Origin: Lineus longissimus
Taxonomy: Eukaryota; Nemertea; Pilidiophora; Heteronemertea; Lineidae
NCBI RefSeq assembly: GCF_910592395.1
Contig: NC_088309.1
Location: 15,440,599-15,504,598 of the forward strand
Direction: 5' to 3'
Length of the DNA stretch: 64,000 bases
Shown: one piece after another, positions 31,115 through 43,368 of the stretch
Layout: the number at the start of each line of letters is the position of its first letter
Position numbering within the stretch: the stretch's first letter is position 1
Translations under genes and position numbers: made by a program
The notes under the pieces: model-generated
Told to the model about the DNA's origin: nothing
Seen by the model: the letters and a program-made list of their open reading frames with translations, nothing else
The model's database searches: none

Positions 31115-32430
31115 CAGAACATCACCCACAGCGAAAGGGTTAGATTTCAGAATTTCAGTGTTGCCCTCTGGGCCTTTTAAGTAATGAATTTTTGAATTTG
31201 TAAATTTTGAATTTCCCAGTTCTTTTTTCAACACGTTTGAAAATAAATCAAGCAAATGGTATGTACGGTATCTGAAGGATACCTAGTTTGTAAGGTAATG
31301 AATGAATTTGACTTTGTAAATTTTGAATTTCCCAGTTCATTTTCGAACATGTTTGAAAATAAATCAAGCAAATGGTATAATATGTAACTGAAGGATGCCT
31401 AGTTTGTAAGGAAATGAATGAATTTGAATTTGTAAATTTTGAATTTCCCAGCTCCTTTTTCATGACCTGCCAAGCAAGTCACCAACAGTGAAAGGGTTAG
31501 ATTTCAGAATTTCAGTGTTGCCCTCTGGGCCTTTTACATGTAAGTAATGAATTTTTGAATTTGTAAATTTTGAATTTCCCAGTTCTTTTTTCAACACGTT
31601 TGAAAATAAATCAAGCAAATGGTATGTATCTAAAGGATACCTAGTTTGTAAGGTAATGAATGAATTTGACTTCGTAAATTTTGAATTTCCCAGTTCATTT
31701 TCCAACATGTTTGAAAATAAATCAAGCAAATGGTATGTAACTGAAGGATGCCCAGTTTGTAAGGAAATGAATGAATTTGAATTTGTAAATTTTGAATTTC
31801 CCAGCTCTTTTTTCATGACCTGCCAAGCACGTCACCAACAGTGAAAGGGTTAGATTTCAGAATTTCAGTGTTGCCCTCTGGGCCTTTTAAGAATCATTTT
31901 AATGAATCATTTGAATTTGTAAATTTTGAATTTCCCAGTTCTTTTTTCAACACGTTTGAAAATAAATCAAGCAAATGGTATGTATCTGAAGGATACCTAG
32001 TTTGTAAGGTAATGAATGAATTTGACTTGTAAATTTTGAATTTCCCAGTTCATTTTCCAACATGTTTGAAAATAAATCAAGCAAATGGTATAATATGTAA
32101 CTGAAGGATGCCTAGTTTGTAAGGAAATGAATGAATTTGAATTTCTAAATTTTGAATTTCCAAGCTCCTTTTTCATGACCTGCCAAGCACGTCACCAACA
32201 GTGAAAGGGTTAGATTTCAGAATTTCAGTGTTGGCCTCTGGGCCTTTTAAGTAATGAATCATTTGAATTTGTAAATTTTGAATTTCCCAGTTCTTTTTTC
32301 AATACGTTTGAAAATAAATTAAGCAAATGGACACCTAGTTTGTAAGATAATGAATGAATTTGACTTTGTAAATTTTGAATTTCCCAGTTCTTTTTTAAGA
32401 TGTTTAAAAATAAATCAAGCAAATGATATG
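31115..32430. repeat. higher-order tandem satellite (~357 bp)
   Basis: Four higher-order units start with GTGAAAGGGTTAGATTTCAG or a variant (about 31130, 31488, 31840, 32198). Each has three ~117-bp sub-units containing TTTGTAAATTTTGAATTTCC and GAAAATAAATCAAGCAAATG. The last unit is shortened. Frames in it are period artefacts. Confidence 0.92.
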
Positions 32431-32574
32431 TAACTTTTAAAGGCCTTAGATTGAGTTCTTGAAGTCAAGCCAGGGACTTCCTAGGTTGCAGCCTGCAGCT
32501 TTGAAGGAAAAGTAGCAGTGGGACCTAGGAGGTGGCAATCTCTCTGACTGATTTCTTACTTTCCCATTAGAACT

Positions 32575-33425
32575 CACTCTTCTGGGAATTTGGGATAACA
32601 CTCTCTTGGAGTGTTAGTTGCCAACACTCTAGTTTAGTGCTTGACTAACACTCTGAGGTAATGTTCAGACAACACCATGGTTTAGTGTTGGATTAACCCT
32701 TAAGAGTAGTGTTAGGTTCACACTCTGGTTCAGTGTTGGTTTAACACTCCGGTTCAGTGTGGGTTTGACCCTTAAAAGTGGTGTTAGGTAACACTCTGGT
32801 TCAGTGTTGGTTTGACTCTTAAAAGTAGTGTTACGTTAACACTATGCTTCAGTGTTGGATTGACTCTAAGAAGTAGTGTTAGGTTAACACTCTACTTCAG
32901 TGTTGGATTGACTCTAAGAAGTAGTGTGACATTAACACTCTGCTTCAGTGTAGGTTTAACACTCTGGTTCAGTGTGGGTTTGACCCCAAAAAGTAGTGTT
33001 TGGCTAACACTGTGGTTCAGTGTTCGATTGACCCTTAAAAGTAGTGTTCAATCAACACCCTGGATTAGTGTTGGATTCACACTAAGAGGTAGTGTTGGCC
33101 CGACACTTGTCAGCAGTGTGCAAAATTGGACACCTGATACGGGTGTTGGGTGGTTGTCTACACTACAAATGGGTGTTCTACATGCCAACACGGCCTTTTA
33201 GTGTTGGCCCGACACTTGTCTGTTGTGTTCAAAATTGGACACCTAATATGGGTGTTGGGCCCGACACTTGTCTGTGGTGTTCAAAATTGGACACCTAATA
33301 TCGGTGTTGGGCCCGACACTTGTCTGTGGTGTTCAAAATTGGACACCAATAATGGGTGTTGGGTGGTTGTCTACACTACAAATGGGTGTTCTAGGCACAC
33401 TCATTTTGAGTGTTAAGGTAACACC
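32575..33425. repeat. AACACT/AGTGTT array element
   Basis: About 850 bp of alternating AACACTCTGGTTCAGTGTTG units, changing near 33085 into GTGTTGGGCCCGACACTTGTC units. It opens with AACACTCTCTTGGAGTGTTA and closes with ACACTCATTTTGAGTGTTAA, so both ends are AGTGTT palindromes. It sits immediately before the integrase-like exon and may have inserted in that gene. Confidence 0.75.
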
Positions 33426-33443
33426 ACTTTTGGGGCTGTGTAT

Positions 33444-33535
33444 TGGGATGAGCAGCTGGAAGAATGCGTTTTCGCTTACAATACATCCAAGCACGCATCA
33501 ACGAAGTACACACCCTTTTTTCTCATGTGCGGGAG
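33444..33535 (+). CDS. integrase-like gene, end of catalytic core
   Basis: WDEQLEECVFAYNTSKHAST then KYTPFFLMCGR is the block that follows the catalytic Glu in Ty3/gypsy-type integrases. Donor GTAAGC at 33536. The earlier core with the catalytic triad is not next to it; the AACACT array occupies that position. Confidence 0.7.
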
Positions 33536-33712
33536 GTAAGCTGTCTATATTTAGTATGGTACATCTGGAACCTTGTCCCGCTCCATTATTGCTAATAGTG
33601 ACCAATCATCCAACGATATTTCAGTTCAAAATATCACGCATCGACCTGGTACCTTCGATTATTTTGTGTGTTAGGTTGACAAGTTCTATTGTATATCTAC
33701 ATACCTTTACAG

Positions 33713-33905
33713 AGAACTGACCCTCCCAGAGGATGTTATTGAAGGAGATAATACTGGCGCAGAGAATGGCAATGGAGTAGCGGAAGATGTTGTTGAAAAA
33801 GCAATGAAAGTTAGAAAAGTAGAGGGGAAGAAAGTTCTGGACAATATTGAGAAGGCACAAGGGCAACAAAAGAGAAATTACGACGCTAGGCGAAAAGCGC
33901 AAGCG
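33713..33905 (+). CDS. integrase-like gene, middle exon
   Basis: Acceptor CTTTACAG, donor GTGAGT. Starts RELTLPEDV, directly continuing MCG-R from the previous exon, then an acidic stretch and IEKAQGQQKRNYDARRKAQA, the helical linker usual in gypsy integrases. Confidence 0.72.
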
Positions 33906-34132
33906 GTGAGTGGTCGAAATAACAAGAAATAATTCTGTTGATCATTGATGATTTTCTCTACTAAGACGCCTAACGTGGAAGTGAAACGCAACGGGAAGAT
34001 GTTATCATAAAGATATAAGTAGGACTTTAAAATCCAAGTATTGGAATATATGTTTCATTGCCAATAAAACACTTTGCTTCAACATAACATCACAACTTTT
34101 TCAACAGTTCGTATTATAATCACTCATTTCAG

Positions 34133-34333
34133 GATCTAGCTGTTGGAACAGTAGTTCTAAAGAAAAACCTCAGAAGAAGCGATAGGAAAGGAGGCAAAAA
34201 AGAGGAGCCCTGGTTGGGACCATTCACCATCGTAGGGAGAACAAGAAGTAACGGTTACATGTTACAGAATTCAAAAGGGGAGAAAATGAAGGGGGCCATA
34301 AATGGCAGCGCACTTAAGCTGTACAAGCAGTAA
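34133..34333 (+). CDS. integrase-like gene, GPY/F-type terminal exon
   Basis: Acceptor ATTTCAG, then DLAVGTVVLKKNLRRSDRKG, WLGPFTIVGR (the GPY/F motif), LQNSKGEKMKG and LKLYKQ-stop. AATAAA follows at 34346. Phases agree over all three exons and none carries a stop. Introns in an integrase tail suggest a Ginger-type transposon or a domesticated gene rather than a simple retroelement copy. Confidence 0.75.
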   Translation, partial: DLAVGTVVLKKNLRRSDRKGGKKEEPWLGPFTIVGRTRSNGYMLQNSKGEKMKGAINGSALKLYKQ

Positions 34334-34351
34334 TTTTATAGCTGGAATAAA

Positions 34352-35740
34352 AACTGCGTATTAGCATTGAATGAATATTTCCTCATTTCTTTATTTACGA
34401 CTCGTATACCCTTAAATGGCCAGTTACCCCAATGTCAGTAGGGATTTGCCCTCTCGCAATCCCCTCGCGACCACACTAGATTGATTGTGAGCGATAATCA
34501 AGGCCAGCGATGGGGTATTCAGGCAAACGGACGAAGGTCACATATACTCCCCCTTTAACTCAGCTGGTTTCAATGTCCATGACAATGATGTTTATGCATT
34601 GAATTGCATCGTAATCAACTGTCTGCGTTGTAAATTCACTATTGTTGTGAGTTTTGTTAAAATAAGACTCAAAAGAGTAGGTAAATCATTTAAAAAATTG
34701 ATAACAACTAGCAAGGGATTTCGATCACATGGACAGATATTACTGGGAAAAGAAGTCCATAACGGACATATTTTCCTAGACCCTGGACAATCTCCCCTAG
34801 GTAAAATTGCCCACCCGGACATTTTTCCCCAGAATAAAATAACCTAGGACATTTTTTCCTGGGACTTAGTATCCAGGGGACATTTTTACCAGGGGACAGT
34901 TAAAACTTCTACACCGGCCGTGCTGAGGAGTGTGAGGCGGGCGGGCGGTGAACGTTTTAAGTTTGACGCCAAACACATTGGGACTCGGGATTTTTGGAAG
35001 TCAGAATACACCTTCAGATATATTAGAAAGCATACGCTGAAATCAGATGTTCATTTAGGGGGTGTCACAATACGTTTTTGGCCCAGAAAACCTGGCGTAT
35101 TGCTCTTTTCCACAGGCGTATATACACCCATACGCCCGTTATCTAAAGCCCTGAAATTTAGGACACTTTTATTGAAAATTCCCTATCAAACTTCATATTT
35201 TTATCCAAGATAGTCTATCAATATAAAGGTTTATAGTGCATTAATAATAAATTGAGAATATATGGCCCATTATCTGAATAAAAGTATGTGTAGGTGACTA
35301 ATCTATAAAACCCAAGCGCTTAGACATAATGATGACGTCACATCAGTAGCAGTCAAACATATGTGGCACATTTTTTAAAGAAAATTGTAAATCACTGATG
35401 CAATGACTTTTGATGCATCCTACAAATGTCATCAATCTTTTTGATAAATTCAAATAACCACTGTGCTGAAATTAACACGAGATATTTAAAACACATCATC
35501 AGATATCTGTACAAATTTTTGAAATTTTTTATCTGTCTGCCTCCTACAGAGAAAATTAAACACCTTTAGCGCCACAGTTTCACACCCCAACACCCACCCC
35601 AACCCACAGGAAAAGAATCAGAGATACATGTAGCTCAATAAGTTTTTTTGCAACAAGACCAGAGCTTGCTGAATCAACTGAGAAAAGATCACTTTGCCCC
35701 AGCTGTATTTTATTTCTCTGATTGAAAAGAAAGAATGAAA
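34352..35740. other. spacer with GGGACATTTTTCC repeats
   Basis: 34725-34905 holds degenerate repeats of GGACATTTTTCCC/CCTAGG. 34920-35213 is open but unrecognised. The remainder shows nothing. Confidence 0.4.
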
Positions 35741-35744
35741 TGGT

Positions 35745-36780
35745 CCAGGAACCATGTGCTCACCTCGAGTAATGTAATGCATGTCATTTGCAGTGGATAT
35801 GAGGAGAACAGTTTCTGACTCGTTTCACCAGTTTTGATTCCATCGAATAATATTATTCTTCTTGGCTCAATGGTACAAAAGAAAATAACCGGTACCATCT
35901 AACTATAGCATTTTGGTTATAAATTTGACTAAATTTCAGGGTTATTGAAGAGTGTACATGTCACATGGAAATTGGTTGATATCTGTTCAACAGTTTAGGA
36001 GTAATAGGACTTCGCTGGATTTTCAAAATAGCGGCCTGGCGGCCATATTTGTCATGGGATTTGACTGAAAATTAGAGATATTGATAAGAGTACATAGATA
36101 CATAATAACATAAAGTTTGGTTGCAATCTGATCATTACTTTTGGAGTAATGGGACTTTGTTTAATTTTCAAGATGGCCCATCTGGCGGCCATATTGGTCA
36201 ATGGATTTGACTGAAAATTAGGGACATTGTAGAGAGTACAAAGATATACAATCACATGAAATTTGGTTTCAATCTGACTTTGTTTAATTTTTAAGATGGC
36301 TGCCTGGCGGCCATATTTGAAGTCCGAGCGGGACAAATTTTGGGAATACAATAGAGGGTCCCTAGATATATGTCCTCAGAAGTTTAGAACCTTCTAGCTC
36401 AAATAGAAACGAAACGTGCCACCAATCGGTGATTTAGTGAACTTTGACCTCTGTGACCTTGAAAAGTAGGTCAAATCAAAAACCCGGGTGATATGTCATT
36501 TAACCTTATTAGATACACACACAATAAAAATTTTGTCACTCTACGTACAACCATTAGCTTCAAAAAGGCAAAAAACCAATTTCCAAGATGGCCACCTGGA
36601 GGCCAGAAAGTAGGCCATATCGCGAAAAAGAAAAATACGCCTCGGCATATTGCCCAAAGCTACCATCACACCAAGTTTTAGCCATCTAGCCCTAGCGGTT
36701 AAGAAATGTGCCCAGGATACGACGACGGACACAGCGGTATTGTATAGACTCGCCGAACGGTGAGCCAAAAAGTGCCCATA
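35745..36780 (-). repeat. GTGAGC dispersed repeat cluster
   Basis: Units with AAGATGGC.GCCTGGCGGCC (36170, 36295) and GTGACCTTGAAAAGTAGGTC. A perfect DR3 and an ER8 lie at 36445-36473. Ends in CGAACGGTGAGCC. Confidence 0.82.
36445..36473. promoter_or_regulatory. nuclear-receptor-type half-site cluster (DR3 + ER8, RORE-like)
   Basis: TGACCT-CTG-TGACCT, an 8-bp spacer, AGGTCA. The last half-site with its 5' flank, AAAGTAGGTCA, also fits the RORE consensus. This is the least decayed version in the window. Confidence 0.5.
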
Positions 36781-37530
36781 ATGACCTCCTTTTCAGCACT
36801 CCCCAACCCCCTCAAAAGTAAGACTTGCTTCAGAACTGGTATTGACGCAATGAATGTAGCAGTGTTGGATTTTCCCAGTCGTCCCTTTGCCCGGGCGCCC
36901 CAATTTTGTGATGGATGACCCAGCCTTGCTTACAGGCTCGCCCGGTGGACAAGTACGTTTTTTTGCACATAAGCACTGCTTTTCAAGCAGGCAACCTGTC
37001 ATTTGACAAACATTTGCTTAAAAACAACTACTAAAATCAGCCGATTTCCGTACATGAAAAATGAATCAGCCGATCGTGTCAAGGATTTGTGCTCATTGCA
37101 CTAGGGTCTATGTTCATATTTAATCGCATCACTCCGGGTGCTGGCATCGTAGTTCAATTTTCAACCAGTAGGGTCGGCAGTCAAGTTATTTAATGTAATT
37201 TTGTGGCGCTAGTGTCACTTAAGCATCGGGTAAGTTCGGCCAATAGCCTTCAGATTCAGGAGGACCACCTGAGCTCATGCAGGTGGTTGCCGTGCTGACA
37301 ACCTGTGAAAAAACCTTAAAATCTAACACTGGGCAGTTATTTCCGAATAACCAATTATAATGTATCCACACTAATCATATGAATTTTATCAAATTCCCTT
37401 GAGGAATTCACCAGGAACTTTTGTGTTTTCAGGAAATGCCCCCTAGTGGTGAAGCTGTGAATTGTATTGTATATTCAATAGCGAACAGCATTTACTGATA
37501 CTTAATATACAGCTGTGGTATAAAGGGTGT
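36781..37530. other. no recognised gene
   Basis: Frames at 36793-37002 show no family. No repeat recognised. Confidence 0.4.
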
Positions 37531-37656
37531 ATTCCTGTTTCGCCTATTCCTGTTCCGCCTATTCCTGTTTCGCCTAATTCCTTATTCGCCTATTCCTGAT
37601 CACCTACTTCCTGTTTCGCCTAATTCCTGTTTCGCCTATTCCTGTTTCGCCTATTC
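37531..37656 (+). repeat. 15-bp minisatellite
   Basis: About eight copies of ATTCCTGTTTCGCCT with occasional one-base insertions. It lies some 170 bp past the stop of the C22orf39-like gene. Confidence 0.92.
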
Positions 37657-37828
37657 AAATGTATTGCTAACCTCCCCACAGACGTAGGAATATGAACCGT
37701 CCCTTACTATAGTGTTAAAGGCTATCATTAAGAATAAAGTCTGAAAGTCCTGCATTGTTCCGTAAATGGAATCACAGCTTACAGTCTTTCCACATCTGAT
37801 GCGGCTGACTTAAATCTCTACCTATCTG

Positions 37829-38044
37829 CTATGAAATGATACACATTCTTTGTTGTTCTTGTAGACCGCTGTCAATAATTCCTTGTTGGTGAGTAAAGTA
37901 TTGACTCTCATTTTTCTTGCTCCACTCTGGCAGAGGTCCAGCCCAATTTGCTGGGGGCTCTTTTCTGTACTCCCAAACATCATTTGACCGAGCATCTGCT
38001 AGTCGTTTACTGCGACGTGCATCTTCATTTTCGATGATTTTGGA
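37829..38044 (-). CDS. C22orf39: C22orf39-like gene, terminal exon
   Basis: Acceptor GTCTCATTTCAG, then SKIIENEDARRSKRLADARS, DVWEYRKEPPANWAGPLPEW and a short variable tail to TAG. The block matches the end of vertebrate C22orf39 (an R..VW..R..PP.DW..PLP pattern). It joins in phase 0 to the exon at 48651. The tail after LPEW is longer than in the human protein. Confidence 0.8.
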   Translation of the reverse strand, partial: SKIIENEDARRSKRLADARSNDVWEYRKEPPANWAGPLPEWSKKNESQYFTHQQGIIDSGLQEQQRMCIIS

Positions 38045-38129
38045 CTGAAATGAGACAAAATGAGGATAGAACTGAACTGTTAATGCCATTGCACCTGTTG
38101 AATATCCTAAATGTGTCAGTTTGTCCCCT

Positions 38130-40800
38130 TATATCATCTTGACCCTCAAGCCTTGGATCCACTCCGCTGACCTGGGCTTTTAGTTTTGGCCCCCTGGTGA
38201 CCAAGTGGAGAATCAGATCAGACCGAAATTCGGTGTCAACGGTTATATGATGTAGGGAGTCATGTGTACCAAATTTCAAGTTCATAGCTTAATCGGTTAA
38301 GAAATGTGCCATTGTAACACTCAAACGGCCAATTCACACCGTTTGACCTCTGCGACCTTGAAAATTAGGTCAAATCGAAAACCCGTAAGATGTGCGATGT
38401 ATCCTTGCTCTGAGTACCTACCACAAAAATATCATTGAAAACAACTCTCTATCAAGCGAGATATTGCACTTTTTACGTTTTTTAGTTTTGCAGGCTTTCC
38501 GGTCAACTTCAAGAGCATTTTAGGGCATTTTTTAGGGCATTTTAATTACAAATTTAGGGATTTTTAGGGGTATTTGTAATCAAATTTAGGGTGATCTAGG
38601 GTATATTACTCATGAAAATCTAATGGAATATTAGAACTCACCCCTGGCATTCACACACATACTCACAAAATACTTGTCCGGGTGTGCTTGGCAAACCTCC
38701 ACTGCTTGTGTGATGGAGACTGGTCATCAAATCTGGCACTTTCGTCACTTACCTAGAACTGGGATCCTGTATGCTTCTAGAAGGAACCAGATTTGATGAC
38801 CATGAGATAACCATCACCAAACCAGAATATGTGGAGGTATGCCAGTCACATCATCAACGACATCGTACTTTGAGCGCGCGTGATCACCGGAAAAAGAGAA
38901 AATTAGGGATTTTTAGGGCAAAAGAGCAAAATTTGATTCAAATTAGGGATTTTTAGGGAAAGCAATTTTTTTAGGAATTTTAGGATTTTTAGGGCAAGTG
39001 GAAAGCCTGGTGGAGAAGTAGAGAATCAGATCAGACCGAAATTCAGTCTCAGAGGTAATCTGATGTTAGGAGTCATGTGCACTAAATTTCAAGTTCATAG
39101 CTTAATCGGTTAAGAAACGTGCCATTGTTACACTCAAACAGACAATTTACGCCATTTGACCTATGTGACCTAGAAAATTAGGTCAAATCAAAAACCCATA
39201 TAATATTATTGAAAACGAGTCACTCCTAAGAGAGATATCACACTTTTTAGGTTTCCACTTCTGGTCCCCTGGTAGCCAAGTCAGAAATCAGATCGGACCG
39301 AAATTCATTGTCAGAGGTTACATGACCTGGGGTCCTGTGTACAAAGATTCAAGTTCATAGCTCTAGCGGTTAAGAAACGTGCCACTGTTTTTGAAACAGG
39401 ATACGATGACGATGACGACGACCAAAGCAACTAAAAGTACCTTAGGTGGTTATCACAAACTCTTGCTTGGAGGTCATTCCTTGTTTCCAATCTTCACCTA
39501 TGAGGCCAAGGGCCATTGTGCTCACGACCAAGGGCCATTGTGCTCACTGTATAGATATTTGGTGGTTAGGAATTCATCCTGGTTAAGAAACATGCTACAT
39601 GGTTAAACCAAAGTCGGTATGACATTTGATGTATTGTTGCTTGGAGTACCTATCATAAAAATATCATAGAAAACAAGTCACTAATAAGCGAGATATTGCA
39701 CTTCTTACCTTTTTAGCCCAGCTCTGGGGAGCTTATACAATACCGTGGCTTCCGTCATCCGTCATCGTCGTCCGTGTTTGCAAACAGTAGCTAAGGTGGT
39801 CATTTTCATCTTCATTGGACTCGTGTGGTCATTTTCCCTTACATGGTTAACCACTTCAGGAAAGCTATTGCAATGTGGTGAGCTTGCCCTATGGTGAGCT
39901 TATTTCAGACAGTTGTTCTTAGGTGGTTAAACATGGACTTGTCCATTTTCTGTTTTTTTACCTCATAAGTGAAGATTAAAAACAAAGAATGACCTCCTAA
40001 GCAAGAGTTCATAGGTGGTAACCACCAAGGTACTTTTCCTGCTTTGCTCGTTATCGTCCGTTAGCGGAGCACGTTTCATCACCGGGTTTTTGATTTTACC
40101 TACTTTTCTAGGTCACAGAGGTCAAAGCTCACTAAATCACTAATAGGTGACACGTTTCGTTTCTATTTGAGCTCGCTCTATCCTACCCCAAAAATTTTTT
40201 CCACTCGGACTTCAAATATGGTCGTCAGGCGGCCATATTGAAAATTACACAAAGTCGGATTGCAACTAAATTTCATGTGATTGTATGTCTATGTACTCCC
40301 TACAACATCCCTGATTTTCAGTCAAATCCATATTCCAATATGGCCGCCAGGGGGCCATCTTGAAAATTAAACAAAGTCCTATTACGGTACCCCAAAACTA
40401 ATGATCAGATTACAACCAAACTTCATGTGATTATGTATCTATGTACTCTTATCAATATCACTAATTTTCAGTCAAATCCCATGACAAATATGGCCGCCGT
40501 CTTGAATATCCAACAAATTCCAAGTACTCCTAAACTGTTGAATAGATGTCAACCAATTTCCATGTGACATGTATACTCTTCAATAACCCTGAAATTCAGT
40601 CAACTTTATAACCAAAATGCTATACTTAGATGGTACCGGTAATTTTTTTGGTGCCATTGAGCCGAGAAGAATAATATTATTCAATGGAATCAAAACTGGT
40701 GAAACCAGCCAGAAACTGTTCTCCTCATATCCACTGCAAATGACATGCAGTATGTAACTGTGGCCACAGTTTGAATGTACAGTTCAGCTTTAAGGGAAAC
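38130..40800 (-). repeat. GTGAGC dispersed repeat cluster
   Basis: Several units in both orientations (CCCCTGGTGACCAAGTGGAG at 38190; GGCCATTGTGCTCAC at 39511 and 39533; GGCGGCCATATTGAAAATTA at 40217). Perfect AGGTCA DR3 sites at 39157-39171 and 40120-40134. Fills much of the second C22orf39-like intron. Confidence 0.82.
38491..39009. mobile_element. TIR element rich in TTAGGGATTTTTAGGG
   Basis: CAGGCTTTCC at the left and GGAAAGCCTG at the right bound 519 bp that interrupts a GTGAGC unit. Subterminal zones repeat TTTTTAGGG. Terminal CAG and the TIR style recall hAT elements, but no clear 8-bp duplication is seen. Confidence 0.65.
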
Positions 40801-41460
40801 TGACCTGAGCGCCACCTACCCTTGTGGTTCGCATACCGCCATTATGTATTCTAGAAAAGATTGGAAATTACAGAGCAAATAATTTAAAGTGATCTAAGCC
40901 ACCTTTGCCCCAAAAGTAAAAGTCAAAGATTAGCGCATCACAGAGGTAAATGTCTAGAACCCCATATATTGTGATGTCAAGCCCCTGGGTCTGAATTACG
41001 GCCTGTTATTTGTCACCCTGCCCCGGCAAAATTGCATCTTTCCGGAAGACAGTTCTGTCATCAGGTGTATCGCTTCAGATTCCCTCTAAAGCTGTTTCTT
41101 CGCTATTTGAGTTAGATTTAGGCCCTGTATGGACCTTTATGTACTCCAAATGAGTTTGGATGTTAATTTGGCATTGTTAGTGCGGGTTTTTAGGCACAAA
41201 TATAGGCAGAGGTGCTGTCCAAATTTTCTAATATTTAGTCCGTTCACATAATGCCAGGTGGCAGCACTTCCTAGACTGTCTGATTGTGCATTTGTCTTTG
41301 TTTGAGATGAAACTTAGGGCACTTTATTTCTTGTAATGCAGAACTTAAGTGGACATTTAGATGGATAAAAGAATAAAGACTCAATAAAGAACTGGTGAAA
41401 TATTCCACGACTTCCTCGATTCCTTCGGGACACAGTTCGACGTAGAAGCTGCTACACATT
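40801..41460. other. intron sequence, nothing recognised
   Basis: No exon, RNA or repeat I can name. Confidence 0.4.
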
Positions 41461-42870
41461 ACATTAACCGAGGTGAGCACATGGGTCCCTGGACCATTAC
41501 ATTTAGTTTTGGCCCACTGGTGGCCAAGTCAAGAATCAGATCGGATTGAAAATCAGTGTCAGAAGAAACATGACATAGATAGTCATGTGTACCAAATTTT
41601 AAGTTCATAGCTTTAGCGGTTAAGAAAAGGTTTCATAACATTTGACTTCCTATCCACCAAATGTCTATACGGTGAGCACAAAGGCCCCTGGCCTTTTCAT
41701 TTTTAAAACTCGTTAGTTATTATTGCTATCGCCATAAAATTTTCATGGAAGGTGGATCAGAGGATTTTCACCAACTTTCATTCCAGGCAACATTTGCTTC
41801 ATTCATGAAATAATGAGTGCTTTTGTTTTTGGTAACTATCAAATGACAAAAAAATCATTTCGAGACAACTCCTCTGTAACCGGTGGAGAGTGCTGAAACT
41901 TTTGGGCATGATAGGTGATATGTTGTAGTTGTGCATGTGGGTTTGATTTTTCAGTTAGGTGACTAATTTGCATAATAACGAGCTTCATTGTGTTTTACCT
42001 TGTTAGTTCGTATCTCACTTATCCTTAATGCTATTGACATACAATTTTCAGGGAAGGGGGATCAAATGATTTGAAAAAACTTTCATTGCAGGCCTCGTAA
42101 GCTCCTAGCCCACTAATTATTTTAAATGCTATCATCTTGCAATTTTCAGGGAAGATGGATCAGATGATTTGCAACAAAAAACACCGTGGGGAAGCCTCTG
42201 AGTTTGCACTGAACTCCGGACACCTCTAGTTTCAAAAATTTACTTCAGCGGAGCAGAAATGAGAAATTTTTAATTTGATCACTATCAATTCTCCTTACCA
42301 TGCACAGAAGCCGAGCTATTGCTCTTTAGTTATGCAGTGTCTTAATCAGACACCTGCACTCACTGTGGGGTGATTTAGATCACCTATCAAACAGCTGGGT
42401 GTGGGGATGATTGGAACAGCCTGTACCTGGTGGTTTTGCGGTGGCTTTGAAATCACTTTACTTGCCCTCCCTCTGGGCTGATTAACATTACCTATCTAAC
42501 AGCTGGGTGTTGAATGCAAGAGCTTGTATTTTTAGTAACCTACCTGTACCTGGTGAATAGCTGAACTTATCTTAGTAAGAATATTTCTTCACACCAGTCA
42601 TGCTATTTACATTCACTCATCCTACATCAACAGTTAACATGTGACCAACATCCATGCCAAATTTGAAGGCGATACAACGTCCCAAAGTGTGACTTAACTC
42701 ATCCCCCTTCCAGTGTAATTATAATAGATGACCTCTGTGACCTAGAAAAGTAAACTGAATCAAAACCCGGGTATCACGTGGTCTGATCCGATTATGTCCA
42801 CAGTAAGAGTTTCATAACTCTGACAATCATTGTTAATGAGATATTGGCAAAAATAAGGTTTTCATAAATG
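41461..42870 (-). repeat. GTGAGC dispersed repeats
   Basis: AGGTGAGCACATGGGTCCCTGG at 41472 and GGTGAGCACAAAGGCCCCTGG at 41671; perfect DR3 at 42729-42743. 42000-42200 repeats TTCAGGGAAG.TGGATCA.ATGATTTG units. Confidence 0.75.
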
Positions 42871-43254
42871 GGGGACAGACCACGGAAGACAGAGAAGACA
42901 CAAGATGTGATGGCATTAGATGAACAAGAGGCCTGGCGGCCTGAATAGCTACGCTGGCGGAATTTAATAGCAAGGAATCTATACTATAATGCGCGTTGTG
43001 GCCGCTAAATAGGAGGCGATTTTTGTTTCAAAATTGGGCCTCGAAAATGCGTCGAATTCTTGCAACTTTTGGCTTCGTAGGTGTGGATCATAAGTAAGAG
43101 TGTCACTGAGGGTGCCATACGTCGAATATCTTGGTGGTTTTGGAATAAATAACAACTTTGTGGAGATGACATCAACTGGAGAGCTCCAAGTAATCTCTTC
43201 GCCGAGAAGTCCGTCAGTAATCTCTCTGCATTATTACCGTCATGAAAATTGCCG

Positions 43255-43368
43255 AGCCACCTCCCACTTCTGCGATCAACCAATCAGATGTCCTGTTCAA
43301 ATGGTCACTTCCATGCGCGCATCATCCACCAATCAAAATCGACGTCACTGACGCCAGCATGCAAGATG
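43255..43368 (+). promoter_or_regulatory. candidate promoter with two CCAAT boxes and a CRE
   Basis: CAACCAATCAG (~43277) and CACCAATCAAAA (~43328), CGACGTCAC (~43341), and CAAGATGGCGGC (a YY1-type initiator) at the ATG. GC-richer than surroundings. Typical of housekeeping promoters. Confidence 0.5.

Noticed and set aside
32812-33416. Long frames with repeats such as LTLRSSVRLTLYFSVG
   Set aside because: By-products of the AACACT array period; composition and repetition are not protein-like.
38505-39000. TTAGGG motifs suggesting an interstitial telomere
   Set aside because: The motifs are spaced and part of TTTTTAGGG units bounded by CAGGCTTTCC inverted ends, so they belong to a transposon.
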